Part shown: positions 53,850-64,000 of the stretch, piece after piece
Layout: every line of letters starts with the position of its first letter
Position numbering within the stretch: position 1 is the stretch's first letter
Assembly (NCBI GenBank): GCA_026826555.1
Contig: JAKSZT010054215.1
Location: 28,079,537-28,143,536, forward strand
Reading direction: 5' to 3'
Source of the DNA: Tolypeutes matacus
Lineage: Eukaryota > Chordata > Mammalia > Cingulata > Chlamyphoridae
DNA length: 64,000 nucleotides
The notes under the pieces: generated by a model
What the model was told of the DNA's origin: nothing
What the model saw: only the letters and a program-made list of their open reading frames with translations
Databases searched by the model: none
Program-made: the position numbers and the translations under genes

Positions 53850-54335
53850 AGTTCTGGTGGGGCTGCCATTCATGATGACTCCTCCCAACATGACTACAGG
53901 GTTGGCAACCCATCCAAGCATGGCCAAGCACAGTGTTCCATATCGCCGCCTCAGGGATTGGTCCTGGGAACATGAATGTGACTCAAGTAGGACCAATCAA
54001 TGACCTGGTATTTGGATGCTGGGAAAAAGACTGTCTCCTGCTACTGAAGCTACTAAATTGGGATTATATAGCCCTGGAGATGCCAGCAGCCATCTTTCCT
54101 TCCACATGGAAGTAGCCTATCTATAGTAGAAGAAAATGTGGGAAACAGAGAGAGGATCATAGAAGTGGGGGAAGGGAGATGAGAATAAGAAAGAGAAAAA
54201 AAAAGATGAAAAGAGAGCTGATGCTGTTACTTGTAAGCCCAGTCGTGTCATCCAGCCTCCCCATATCGTTCTCATTTTCTGCCTCCTGTTTTTCCCCTTA
54301 TACTAGTTTGTGTTGGAGTCCTGACTAATGTACTC
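53850..54335 (+). mobile_element. LTR-like repeat, probably MaLR
   Basis: 'CAACCCATCCAAGCATGGCC', 'GAATGTGACTCAAGTAGGACC' and 'GCCAGCAGCCATCTTTCCTTC', ending 'GGAGTCCTGACTAATGTA'. The purine-rich middle fits the class. Start not sharp. Confidence 0.5.
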
Positions 54336-54679
54336 CCAAGGAGCAATTCCACCACAGCAAAAATCATCTTTTATGCAGCTGTGAGCTGTGGCAGCTAATG
54401 CTGACAGTCAGTGGTCCCACATCTAAACGCTTCTATTTGTGTCTATGCAGTAATGCTTCAGCACTTGTCTGGTTTTTTTACTATTATGATTTTTCTTTTA
54501 TCTTTATGATTTTATTAAAACAAAGTTCTAATCTTAGCATCATCAAATAGAATACATTTTACAAAAACTATAATTCAAACAAAGACGTGAACTGTTACCT
54601 GTGCTTTAAATGGTGCAAGTGAGATAAACAGTATGTTCAGTTAGGAAGGAAAAGAATAAGTTAAAGAGCATCCATCCTT

Positions 54680-54962
54680 CACTCCACAAATCCTGGGCTG
54701 GGCATTTTGGTAGCAATAAAGATACTGAGATGGTAAAAGCAGACATAGTCTCTGTCCTCATGTCACTTACAATCTAGTGGTAGAGAAAGCTATTAATGAA
54801 TTAGTTACACCGGGGCAGATGCTGAAAAGTAAAGGACGATGGCCCTAGGGGTGCTGATAGGAGATTTGACCTCCTCAAGAAGGTCTGGGGAGGCTTCCTG
54901 AAGGAGTGATCTTGAACCGAGATCTGAGAGCAAGTAGGAATTAACCAAGAAGGGGCACACAG
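54680..54962 (-). mobile_element. L2 LINE, antisense, first part
   Basis: 'GTCTCTGTCCTCATGTCACTT', 'ACAATCTAGTGGTAGAGAAAG' and 'GGAGGCTTCCTGAAGGAGTG' are antisense L2. It continues after an LTR insertion at 54963-55428. Confidence 0.75.
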
Positions 54963-55428
54963 TGTAGCAGGTGCTGCTAGTGCCCTGCCTGTATCCTCTA
55001 GTCACCACAGTCCTGGGTACTTGCAAATAACTGTGACTCTGCCTGAGTGCTTTCTCCGGCCATAGGAGTGGCCTCAGCCCATGCATTGGGCAGACCAGAA
55101 GTCCTGGGAAGTTGGCAACCCCAGGAGCAGCCCTCTACCATGGTGAATAAGGCTTAGTGACTAGATGCCTCAACCTCCTCACTCCTCAGGTCGGACATCC
55201 CTGACACATGTCTATACCATTTCTCAGAGGTCCCAATGAGATTGAACCTCACCTGCCCTCACCAGGAACCTGCTCAGCCTTGTAACCTGGGTTGGCTTGT
55301 TTTCTTTCCTTACCTCATCTCACTTCCCTACTTCCTTATGAGTACTTTCTGAGATCTCCTCTCAAATAAACTACAAAAACTCAATCGTGGTCTCAGTGTA
55401 TGCTTCTGGGAGTCCCCAACCTAAGGCA
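54963..55428 (+). mobile_element. LTR-like repeat nested in L2
   Basis: It starts TGTAGCAGGTGCTGC and ends 'GTATGCTTCTGGGAGTCCCC' plus AACCTAAGGCA. It contains a late poly-A signal-like CAAATAAACTAC. L2 sequence stops and resumes on its two sides. Confidence 0.6.
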
Positions 55429-55535
55429 AACAGGTAGGGCTAAGAGCGGGGAGAATATTCCTGGCTGGAGAAAAAGCTTGTGCAACGGCCCTGAGATAGG
55501 AAGGAACATAGGGAGTTCAAGAGACCGAACGATGG
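55429..55535 (-). mobile_element. L2 LINE, antisense, second part
   Basis: 'GAGAATATTCCTGGCTGGAG' and 'TGTGCAACGGCCCTGAGATAG' continue the L2 interrupted by the LTR. The next break is the SINE at 55536. Confidence 0.7.
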
Positions 55536-55704
55536 GAAGCGGCTGTGGCTCAATCAGTAGGGCTCCCGTTTACCATATGGGAGGCCCCGGGTTCGGTTCC
55601 CGAGGCCTCCTGGTGAAGGCAAGCCCGCCCGCACGGCGTGGTTAGCTGACCCAGCGAGCACAAGCAGCAAGGGGGGGATAAATAAATAAAATCTTTAAAA
55701 AAAG
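55536..55704 (+). mobile_element. DAS SINE, short young form
   Basis: GAAGCGGCTGTGGCTCAATC head, box B GGGTTCGGTTCCCGAGGCC, CCCGCCCGCACGGCGTGG, AGCACAAGCAGCAAGGGGGG and an ATAAATAAATAAAATC tail. The target duplication AGAGACCGAACGATGG / AGAGACCGAATGATGG (55520-55535, 55705-55720) differs at one CpG. CpGs are largely intact, so the copy is young. Confidence 0.95.
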
Positions 55705-55720
55705 AGAGACCGAATGATGG

Positions 55721-56259
55721 CTACTGTTACTAGAGTAGATGTTCTAACCTCTCCCTAGTCACCTCATGGGTGAAGGAGGGATCCCCAGCCCTAAATACAT
55801 GAGATGGCCAAACATGACCCTGGACTGGGCAGATGAGCTCCACAGCAGTGTATTAGTCCTATATATACTACGGCCCAGGGGAGGAGGGCACCACACACCA
55901 TGCAGGGCCACATGGGGGTCACATTTGGAGGCAGAGAGAACCAGCAGGGGTGGTAGGAGTCAGGCTTTGTAGGGGTGGGGGTGGGGTGACCCCTACTTCC
56001 TTCAGAAGGATGTCATTGGCTGGTATGAATAATCTCAGGGGCTGACAGAGAGGTGAAGCCCACAAGGTTGAGGTGAAGCTGGTCTGGCTGATGGGGAAGC
56101 CTGCCAGGTGGTGAGCCTGTCTCACTGCATGGGGGGCATATCTAGCCAGAGCAGGGGAACTCACAGTTACGCCTTTGGGACCCTGTGAGGCTCAAAGATG
56201 TCAAGGCAGCACAGAAACTTCAGGCCTTATAGTACAGCAGAAAACATGAGTGGAGAAGA
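55721..56259. other. Unassigned sequence, partly L2-like
   Basis: No firm repeat. A LTR-like phrase (GTATTAGTCCTATATATACT) occurs near 55848. GC-rich patches lie at 55975-55995. Confidence 0.35.
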
Positions 56260-56680
56260 GGGAGAAGATGCATCTGGAGATGCGGGCACAGGCTAGACCA
56301 CACAGGACTAGATAGCCCACGGAAATGGGTTTTGCCTTCACCCTCGGCAGGGTGAAAAGCCATCAGAGGGTTTGATGATGGGACAGATGTGATGTGACTG
56401 GTGTTTTGAGTTGGTGGCTCTTGCTGCAGTGTGAAGAAAGGACTGAAAGAGACCAGGATGGGTGAGTTTAGACTGGTTTGGAGAGTTGTGGCCTAGCATG
56501 AGACTATGAAAATTTAGACCGGGGTTATGGACAGATGTGGGGTTGAAAGGTGGATTTAGAGGATATTTAGGAGACAAAATTGACAGGACTAGTAAGTGGA
56601 TTAAATTTGAGAGATGAGAGAGCAGTAAATATCAAAGATAGCACCCAGGTTCTGGCTTGTATCTTTGGATAATTAGTATA
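56260..56680 (-). mobile_element. L2 LINE, antisense, third part
   Basis: 'AGGCTAGACCACACAGGACT', 'GAAAAGCCATCAGAGGGTTTG', 'TGATGGGACAGATGTGATGTG' and 'TAGCACCCAGGTTCTGGCTTG' are unmistakable antisense L2. Confidence 0.85.
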
Positions 56681-57312
56681 TTTCTAGAATGGAAGAAATG
56701 CTAGAAATATATCATTAAAATTGTATCTTAAAGGCAAGTTATATTTCATAACTGTTATGTGGTTGGTTCTCTGGAGACTAGAATCCCCATAAGCAAGTAT
56801 GCCTTTTATCTTACTTCTGCACATTCAATCTCGGTCAGGATAGGAAATCAGAAGGAACAAAATCTAACAGCAACTGAAAACTAAACATCATCTTATTTTA
56901 ATACTGAGCTATGTACTGCCCCCTGCCATGTCTGCCACCAGTTTATATCCCTGGGTGAGGTGGGTATGGGTCCCCTCAAAGCATGAGATGGAAGCTGTGT
57001 GGTAGCAGCACAGGCCAAGACTCAGCAAAGGTCTTTATCCCTCAAGCCAGCTTGATGCCAAAATGCCACACACAGCTTAAACCCTGTTAGAATACACACA
57101 GCTCTTAAAACTGGCCCAGATCAGCATGAGACAGTGAGAGAAGGGGAAAGAGAATAAGAGCTTAGAAAGGAGGGGATAAGAAAGGGGAAAGAAGAAATTA
57201 AATGCTCCCACTTTAGTTTTATGTGAGGTCCAAGCTGATGAGGGGTGAAGGAAAGATATGAAGCAATGGCAGGGGTAATGGCATTTTGGAGATGGCAGAG
57301 TCCTCAGATAGC
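56681..57312. other. Single-copy DNA, nothing recognised
   Basis: No feature could be supported. Confidence 0.4.
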
Positions 57313-57320
57313 AACTTGTC

Positions 57321-57510
57321 CAGGGCTTCTCAAGCCCAGCACTATCGACATTTTGGGCCAGATAATTCTATGTTGTGGGGTAGCCCTGTGCATTGCAGGA
57401 TGCTCAACAGCATCTCTGGTCTCTTCCCCAAGTGTGACAACCAAAAAATATTTTTGGACATTGCCAAATGACCCCTGGAGAGTAAAATCGCCCCAGGATA
57501 AGAGTCATTG
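57321..57510 (-). mobile_element. MER20 hAT element, antisense
   Basis: A 190-bp element. The plus strand reads CAGGGCTTCTCAAGCCCAGC, 'CTATCGACATTTTGGGCCAG', 'GCATTGCAGGATGCTCAACAG' and 'GGACATTGCCAAATGACCCC', ending AAGAGTCATTG. The 8-bp duplication AACTTGTC / AACTAGTC (57313-57320, 57511-57518) matches at 7 of 8 positions. The two frames inside it (57245-57511) are chance. Confidence 0.9.
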
Positions 57511-57518
57511 AACTAGTC

Positions 57519-57612
57519 TAATCTCCCCATTTCACAGAGAAGGAAACAGCTGGAAATAGTGGGAGGGGCTCGCCCAAGGCTACACAGAGTCAACACAAAA
57601 ATTCAGATTGTC
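57519..57612 (-). mobile_element. MIR SINE fragment, antisense
   Basis: 'CCCCATTTCACAGAGAAGGA', 'GGGCTCGCCCAAGGCTACAC'. It adjoins the MER20. Confidence 0.75.
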
Positions 57613-58189
57613 CAAAATAAGGCCCAATCTTTCAATCAGAAAAGCCATGTTTGCAAACAAAGTCTTGTTCTACGTAAACCTAACTAATGAATAATGATAG
57701 AAGAATCCTGAATTATTGGAAATACATCAAAAAGTAGAGAGAGCCATCCTGAGGTGCGATTGGGACTAGGCCAATCTGCCAAAAGAGCTTTTGCATTGGT
57801 AAGAGCGCCATGAGCTACCAGCTAAGGGTATGGAGACAAAATACGTGAGGGTTAATTCTATTTGTACCAAACTTGGGAAAATTTCTAATTTAGAACATGA
57901 GTCAAGGACTGTTACTATTTTATCTCCCTAGTTCCTTCAGAGTCAGTTCATATCGAGAAAAGTATCCAGTGTTTGATTGATGACAACCTGGAAATGCTGG
58001 CCCCAAATCCCATCTATCGTTTATAAAGCTCAAGTCATGACATAGTTGCAGAATATAAAATGATTTTTAAATCCAGTGTTAATTATCACTAAAGACCCAT
58101 ATTTTCAAATACAAGTACAAATCTCACTTCTTATTTTAAGCTGGTTTTTATAGAAGTCATAGAATGTTGATGCCTAGAGATGGTATTGG
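57613..58189. other. Single-copy DNA, nothing recognised
   Basis: No feature could be supported. Confidence 0.4.
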
Positions 58190-58345
58190 TCAAATCCAAA
58201 TCCTTTTTAGAGATAAGGGAACTAAAACTTCAGGAAGTAGTGATGTGCCCAACATCATCCCCTCAGTTAGTGATAAAATCTGCACAAAAACACAGGTCTC
58301 TTGAACCCTAATCCAAAGCTCCCTCTACTTTACCAAACTGCATAC
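58190..58345 (-). mobile_element. MIR SINE, antisense
   Basis: 'CTTTTTAGAGATAAGGGAAC', 'GTGATGTGCCCAACATCATC' and 'CACAGGTCTCTTGAACCCTA'. Confidence 0.7.
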
Positions 58346-58795
58346 TTGCATACATTAATAGGAATTACTGTAATGTTACTGTCACCCCAGAGAAGAAGGA
58401 AAGAAGACCTAGATAAGAAAACCGTGGAGAGATGTCAAGGAAATGTGATTTAAAAAAAAAAAAAAACTAATGAAAACTGCAGAATAAATTTTAAAAAGAA
58501 AGAAAATTCAAAGGACTAGAGAAGAAAAATGCCAGCAAAAGGGAAACAGGCCAAAAAAAGACATTCACAAAGATAAGCTTCTAGTTATTCTTGGTGCCCC
58601 AAGCAGTGTTTGAACAGCTGCCAAAATTGCTTTTGACCTAAATGGAGAATAAAAACTATTTTCTATATCTATTGAGAGTAAATCAAATTTCATGTTAGGA
58701 AGTACTGGTTTGGATGAGGTGAGTTAAATTTTAGAGAATAGAGAATTATTAGCAATACCTAGCACAACTGGGGCACTCAAGACATGTTTGTTGTT
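58346..58795. other. Single-copy DNA, nothing recognised
   Basis: A-rich at 58440-58560. No feature could be supported. Confidence 0.4.
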
Positions 58796-58811
58796 AAAAA
58801 GAATATTTACA

Positions 58812-59008
58812 GGGAAGCGGCTGTGGCTCAATCAGTGGGGCTCCCGTTTACCATATGGGAGGCCCCGGGTTCGGTTCCTGGGGCCTCCTGGTGAGGGCGG
58901 GCCCGCCCGCACGGCGTGGTTGGCTGACCCAGCGAGCACAAGCAGCAAGGGGGGGATAAATGAATAAATAAATTTAAAAAATCTTTAAAAAAAAAAAAAA
59001 AAAAAAAA
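58812..59008 (+). mobile_element. DAS SINE, short young form
   Basis: Nearly identical to the copy at 55536 through the first 145 bp (GGGAAGCGGCTGTGGCTCAA, GGGTTCGGTTCCTGGGGCC, CGCCCGCACGGCGTGGTTGG, AAGCAGCAAGGGGGGGATAA), then a 21-base A-tail. The target duplication GAATATTTACA (58801-58811 and 59009-59019) is perfect. One of the youngest insertions visible. Confidence 0.95.
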
Positions 59009-59152
59009 GAATATTTACATTTTACTACTCTATATTGGGGTAACCCTGTACCTGGAATTCATTATTTTAATCTTGCTTCTAAACAAACCTCCTCCCAGGC
59101 CATACACACACATACAACATAGTCACTCCTTGTCTCCTTTAGCTTTGTGCTG

Positions 59153-59190
59153 TTATACACACACACACACACACACGCACACACACGCCA
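59153..59190. repeat. (CA)n microsatellite with GC interruptions
   Basis: ATACACACACACACACACAC followed by ACGCACACACACGC. Confidence 0.95.
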
Positions 59191-60544
59191 ACTCTCCTCC
59201 ACCCCACCCCACTTCTCTTGGTCATTCTCTTACATACATCCCCCCACCCAAGTTGAAATAAAGTGTAGAAAATCCTTGCTCTCACTTCCACAGCTATTCA
59301 CATGGTTGATGTACACCTTTGGCTACAAGGAAGGCAAACCTAAATAAAAATTACTTTGGACAATAAACAGATTTATTACTCCCCATAACAAGAGATCCTG
59401 AGATAGCACAAACTGTGGACCACGGGAGCACTCATATAATCCAGTGGGGAGGCACATGTTCATAATCCCAAAACAAGGTCACGTGACACACACCAAGTGA
59501 CTGGTGCAGACCATACCTACCATGCAAGTGCTAAAAAGAGGGAGATCTCTGGAGTTGAAATGGTCAAGGATTCCATCACAGAGGACATAAACTTAGGTAA
59601 AGTTTTCAAAGATGGGAAAGATTCCCATAGGTAGAGATGTTAAAGTGAAGGAGCATTCAAGGCGCAGGAAACTGTTAGAAGGGAACATGAATTCTCCAAA
59701 GCATGCAAGTAAACTAGTTTGCCTGTGGTCATTTGTTCTTCGAGACTTAAAGACAGATGACGGGTGGTAATGTCTACCTCCAACCATGAAGACCAGGGGC
59801 AGAACAAATAAGAACCCCTAAATATGGTGGAATTGGGAAGTCCATCACAAGTGGTCTCAGGGTACCTGTTAAGTGGGGGAGAAAGAATGAATACCATGTA
59901 GGGGAACCCAGAGTCTTTATGGGCAAAACCCAGGCTCTGTCAAACCTGAATTGCCAAATCAAAAGAAAATGGGAGGATAAGAAGTGAAGTCATGGAATGG
60001 AAGAGTGTAGAGTTGTAAGGAATTAGTTGTGAGGTGTGTGTCGAGTAAGCACTTGAGGGGCACTGAGGTATTCCTTTTCTGGAATGTCCAGTGACCCTGT
60101 GGAAACAGAAATGGCTACTATAGAAGCTTTAAAATGGCAGGCATGAAAGTGGAAGAGAAGGGGAGTCTTAGAGCTTTCCTGTAGTTTTAAGACGCATCCC
60201 CATTTCCTAAGGAGTCAGCTGTGGAGGTAAGTTGTTTCCCCCTGAGGCCTGGACTGATCAAACAACAGCGATTACATCAATCAGGATGCAAGTAATGGAA
60301 GATCCAAGTAATTGTGGATTTTTAAGTTTATTATTTATTTATTTCTCATTAGATATATTATTGCAAAAATGACTTTCTTATATAAGAAAAAATCCGGATG
60401 TGAGAAGCTTCAGAGCTGGTTGAGTTGGTTCAGTGATATCTGGGCTATCAGTCAGTTTCTTTCTGACTCTTTTGGACTTGCCCATCATGACTGCAAGATG
60501 GCTACAACAGCTTCACTTATGATGTTCTCACACTACATCATCCA
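59191..60544. other. Mostly unassigned
   Basis: 59620-59720 is weakly antisense-L2-like (GAGCATTCAAGGCGCAGGAAAC). 60290-60545 may be an old repeat end (GTTTATTATTTATTTATTTC) but no family was settled. No gene is supported. Confidence 0.35.
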
Positions 60545-61124
60545 AAACGAGAGCTGGGGTGTCTTTACTCATATCAGATAAAATAGACTTTAAATCAAAA
60601 ACAGTTATGAGAGACAAAGATGGCCATTACATACTGATAAAGGAGAAAATTCAACAAGAAGATGTAACAATTATAAATATATATGCATTGAAGAGCACAG
60701 CCCCAAAATACATGACGCAAATACTGAAAGAATTGAAAGGAGACTTTAACACACCACTCTCAATAATGCATAGAATATCAAGACAGAAGATCAGTGAGGA
60801 ACTACAGGACTTGAATAACACACTGAACCAACTAAACCTAACAGACATTTATATAGAACACTGCACCCAATGAAAACAGAGTAAACAGTCTTCTATAGTG
60901 CACATGGATCATTCTCCATGATAGACAATATGTTGGGTCACAAAAGAAGTCTCAATAAACTAAAAAATATTGAAATCATACTATATATATATATGTATGT
61001 ATGTATTCTCTGACCACAACGGAATTAAGCTAGAAATCAAGAACAGTGGGAAGAAGTGAAAATTTACAAATATGTGGAAATTAAACAGCATACTCTTAAA
61101 CAACCAATGGGTTAAAGAGGTTAG
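60545..61124 (+). pseudogene. L1 ORF2 endonuclease-region remnant, 5'-truncated
   Basis: Sense L1 starting inside the endonuclease domain. The frame at 60559-60873 reads S-D-K-I-D-F-K, M-R-D-K-D-G-H-Y, T-I-I-N-I-Y-A, D-F-N-T-P-L-S and L-T-D-I-Y. The following bases encode D-N-M-L-G-H-K in another frame, so there are frameshifts. The catalytic D-F-N motif is visible. The copy is dead and continues after the SINE. Confidence 0.9.
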
Positions 61125-61135
61125 AGAGTAAATCA

Positions 61136-61553
61136 GGGGAAGTGGATGTGGCTCAAGTGATTGGGCTCCCGTCTACCATATAGAAGGTCCAGAGTTCTAT
61201 TCCTGGGGTCACCTGGTGAAAAGCAAGCTGGCCTATGTGGCAAGCTGGCCCGGGTGGTGAGCTGGCCTGCACGGCATGCTGGCCCATACAAGAGTGCTGG
61301 TGCAGCAAGATGACACAACAAAAAAAGGCACAGAAGAGAGACAATAAGAGACGCAACAGAACAGGGAGCTGAGGTGGCACGAGAGATTGCGCAGTCTCTC
61401 TCTACTCCAGAAGGTCCCAGGATCGATTCGCAATGCCACCTAAAGAGAGGCAAGCAGACACAGAAGAACACACAAAGAGCAGAGAGTGAGCACAAAAAAC
61501 AACAGGGGGAGGGGGGAGAAATAAATAAATAATAAAATAAATCTTTAAAAAAA
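61136..61553 (+). mobile_element. DAS SINE, long two-module form
   Basis: Module 1: GGGGAAGTGGATGTGGCTCA, then box B GAGTTCTATTCCTGGGG. The spacer has GGCAAGCTGGCCCGGGTGGT repeats. Module 2: GGGAGCTGAGGTGGCACGAG, with box B GGATCGATTCG near 61420. The tail AGGGGGGAGAAATAAATAAAT leads to A-runs. The 11-bp duplication AGAGTAAATCA (61125-61135 and 61554-61564) is perfect. Confidence 0.93.
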
Positions 61554-61564
61554 AGAGTAAATCA

Positions 61565-62085
61565 AAAGCAAAACTAGAAATTACCTTGAGGCAAATGAAA
61601 ATGAACATACAACATACCAAACTTATTGGATGCAGTGAAGGCAATGTTGAGAGGGAAAATTATAGTTCTAAATGCTTACATTAAAAAAGAAGAGAAAAAA
61701 AATAAGAAAGACTTCAAATCAGAGACCTAACCTCAAAACTGGAAGAACTAGGAAAAGAAGAGCAAACTAAGCCCAAAGCAAGCAGAAGGAAGGAAATAGA
61801 AAATATTAGAGTGGAGATAAATGAAATAGAAAACAAAACAAAAGAACAACAAAACAATAGAGAGGATCAACAAAACCAAAAGTTGAATATTTGAAAAGGA
61901 TCAACAAAATCAACAAACCTTTTGCTAGACTGACAAAGAAAAAGAAAGAGAGGATACAAATAACAAAAATCAGAAATGAACCTGACCCCACTGTAATAAA
62001 AGGACTATAAGTGGATACTATGAACATAAAATTAGATAACCTAGATGAAATGAACCAATTCTTAGAAACCAACTACCTACATTGA
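61565..62085 (+). pseudogene. L1 ORF2 remnant between the SINE and the LTR
   Basis: It continues the same L1: E-A-N-E-N-E-H-T-T, then A-M-L-R-G-K-I-I-V-L-N-A, an E/K/Q-rich linker, and P-F-A-R-L-T-K-K-K-K (near 61918). It ends at N-N-Y-L, where the LTR was inserted. Frames are broken by stops. Confidence 0.85.
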
Positions 62086-62715
62086 TGTATTAGTCAGCCA
62101 AAGGGGTACTGATGCAAAATACCAGAAATCTGTTGGTCTTTATAAAGGATATTTATTTGGGGTAGAAGTCCATAGTTAACAGGCCATAAAGCATAAGTTA
62201 CTTTCCTCACCAATGTCTATTGCCACATGTTGGAGCAAGATGGCTGCCAGTATCTGTGAGGGTTCAGGCTTCCTGGGTTTCTCTCTTCCCAGGGCTTGCT
62301 TGTCTCTGGGCTCAACGCCTCTGCTATCTCCACAAGGTCAGCTGTAGACTATGAGGCTCTCTAGGCTTTGCTTCTCTCCAGAAGGCCAGCTGTTGGCTCT
62401 CAGGCGAATGGCTCGTCTCTATCCCCGGGCCTTCCCTCCTTCCTCACGACCAAGTTCCTCCATATGCTGGCCTCCCTGGGCTCCAGCATCAAAACTCGAA
62501 CATCAGAACTCCAACTCAAAACTACTCCAACTCTGCTCTTTGCCATGCCTTTTATATTTGATTCCCCACCCACCAAGGAGTGGGGCTCAATGCCCTACTG
62601 ACGTGGCCCAGTGAATGTCCTAATCATAACTTAATCATGTCCAGATTAACAGACCAGTTTACAAGCATAATCCAATATCTATTTTTGGAATTCATAACTA
62701 TATCAAAGTGCTACA
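62086..62715 (-). mobile_element. ERVL-type solo LTR, antisense, in L1
   Basis: A 630-bp element. On the minus strand it begins TGTAGCACTTTGATATAG, holds a TATA-like ATATAAAAGG (about 62547-62556) and AAATAAA (62152-62158), and ends GGCTGACTAATACA. Flanks ATTGA (62081-62085) and ATTAA (62716-62720) form a 5-bp duplication with one change. Removing it restores the L1 reading frame across N-N-Y-L to T-K-E-E-I-E. No viral genes are attached. Confidence 0.88.
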
Positions 62716-63298
62716 ATTAACTAAAGAAGAAATAGAAGATCTCAACAAACCAAATACTAATAAAGAGATTGAATCAGTCATCAAAGAACTCCCAAGAAAT
62801 AAAAGCCCAGAACCAGATCCCTTCAAAGAAGAGTTCTACCAAACATTCCTAGAAGACTTAACTCCAATTCTGCTCAAACTTTTCCAAAAAATGGAAGAGG
62901 AGGGAAACACTCCCTCACTCATACTACGAGGTCAACACCACCCTCATACCAAAGCTGGATAAAGATGTCACAAAAAAAGAAAACTACAGATCAATATCTC
63001 TTATGAATATAGATGCAAGAATCCTCAACAAAATAACAGCAAACTGAATCCAACAGCACCTTAAAAGAATTATACACCATGGTCAAGTGGAATTTATCCC
63101 TGATAAGCAAGGTTGGTTCAACATATGAAAATCAATTAACGTTATACATCACATTAACAGAATGAAGGGAAGAAAAACACATGATCATCTCAATCAGCGC
63201 AGAGGCATCAAGGCACTTGACAAAATACCTTTCTTGATAAACATAACACTTAGAACACTGGGAATAGAATAAAACTTCCTCAAAAAGATAAAGAGCAA
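62716..63298 (+). pseudogene. L1 ORF2 reverse-transcriptase N-terminal remnant
   Basis: 62708-62962 shows [19 protein letters not shown] and F-Y-Q-T-F. Later blocks (E-N-Y-R-S-I-S, Q-Q-H-L-K-R-I-I-H, G-Q-V-E-F-I-P) run to about 63298 in shifted frames. It stops before the F-A-D-D active site, so the copy is 3'-truncated relative to full ORF2. Confidence 0.88.
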
Positions 63299-64000
63299 GT
63301 AAGTCCAAAAAATGGGGTCAGCTATGACATACTGGACCACAAAAGTGAGAAAGACCAGGGGCCTTTGGAGGCTGTATTCCCCTGAAGTTGGTGGGCTTCA
63401 TCTTGCAGGTTTCGAATGCTGTCTAGGACTATTCTTGGGTGATTTATATAGAAAAAGCATTTTTCCTTGAGAAATAGGCATGCTTCCCCGGCCCCCTCCA
63501 ACCTCCATGCTGCTGTTAGCATGTTTAGTGGGGCCATATATCTTCAAAATTCTAAATTTATTTCTTCCAGAATCAATGTCTTCCAAAACAAGATATTAGT
63601 CACATGGGGATTTCAGACAGTTCCAACAACAGTGTCGGATCCATCTTCCCTCAACCTCAATAGAATAGCCAGAGATGTTTATGCCCTATCAGAGAGGAAC
63701 TACTGCCCTAACCAGCAGGAAGTAACTACAGAAGAATGATCATTGCACCTCAGCATCCCCTTAAGAATAAGGGTGTGAACTCTGAGAAAGGAGTTGAGGC
63801 AGGTTAGTACAGGGTACTGGAGGAGAAGACAAGCCACAATATGACTGGCAGACCGCATGGCCAGCAGACAACATGGCTGCAAGACCTCTCTGGGACCTTG
63901 AGTGTAAACTTGAGGTCCCAGTTTCTCTTTCTGAGACCTCCCCTTGGCCCCAGATATTCCAAAAAGGCCTCACCATTGGCCCCCACCATTGGTGGGGTAA
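63299..64000. other. Unassigned; possibly a degraded retroviral 3' end
   Basis: It follows the L1 break with no A-tail. The plus frame at 63467-63739 ends near a stretch reading N-Q-Q-E-V-T-T-E-E, and 63880-64000 has LTR-like composition (CCTCTCTGGGACCTTGAG, TTTCTCTTTCTGAGACC). This could be an ERV tail, but no diagnostic motif or second LTR is in view. Confidence 0.25.

Noticed and set aside
1..64000. A host protein-coding gene or multi-exon gene segment
   Set aside because: No stretch combined an open frame, plausible splice sites and a protein family that I could recognise. Small or rapidly evolving exons cannot be excluded by eye.

Overview
The window is 64 kb of mammalian nuclear DNA with no host gene that I can support. 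It is a mosaic of old and young transposable elements. MIR, L2, L1 and MER20 remnants and MaLR-like LTRs point to a placental mammal. At least nine tRNA-Ala-derived SINEs of the DAS type (a box-A-like GCTCAGTGG or GCTCAA, a box-B-like GGTTCGATCC or GGTTCGGTTCC, and GGGGGGATAAATAAAT before the A-tail) point to Xenarthra. Armadillo (Dasypus) is my best guess; sloth or anteater is not excluded. I see no bacterial, phage, CRISPR or operon-type content.

Layout. 1-2.5 kb: L1 3' ends, one split by an LTR fragment, then MIR and MER20. 2.5-18.4 kb: mostly single-copy DNA with MIR, L2, MER5A and MaLR-like inserts and three DAS units. 18.45-19.71 kb: a 1.26 kb imperfect AGC/AGT trinucleotide array, open in several frames purely because of its composition. 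19.7-20.2 kb: L2. 20.9-30.6 kb: an old antisense L1 split by a younger, nearly complete antisense L1 (23.6-30.4 kb). The younger L1 has a recognisable but broken ORF2, the end of ORF1, and an unusually long 3' region. 30.6-34.6 kb: a sense stack in which an LTR-like element (called X below) is interrupted by one SINE and two solo LTRs, followed by a second copy, in opposite orientation, of the younger L1's 3' region. 37.1-39.2 kb: antisense L1, an inverted second copy of X with its own SINE, and a sense L1 tail. 39-60 kb: unique DNA with L2, MIR, LTR, hAT and DAS insertions. 60.5-63.3 kb: a sense L1 remnant interrupted by a long DAS SINE and by a 630-bp ERVL-type solo LTR. The last 700 bp are unassigned.

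Nothing here forms a pathway. The clearest biology is the order of insertion. Target-site duplications and an unoccupied copy of X in the same window let several integrations be read directly. The items most worth checking are the giant AGC array, the long L1 3' region shared by two inverted copies, the paired SINE units that share one target duplication, and an L1 ORF1 fragment embedded inside an L1 ORF2. Family names were assigned from memory of consensus features, without a database search.
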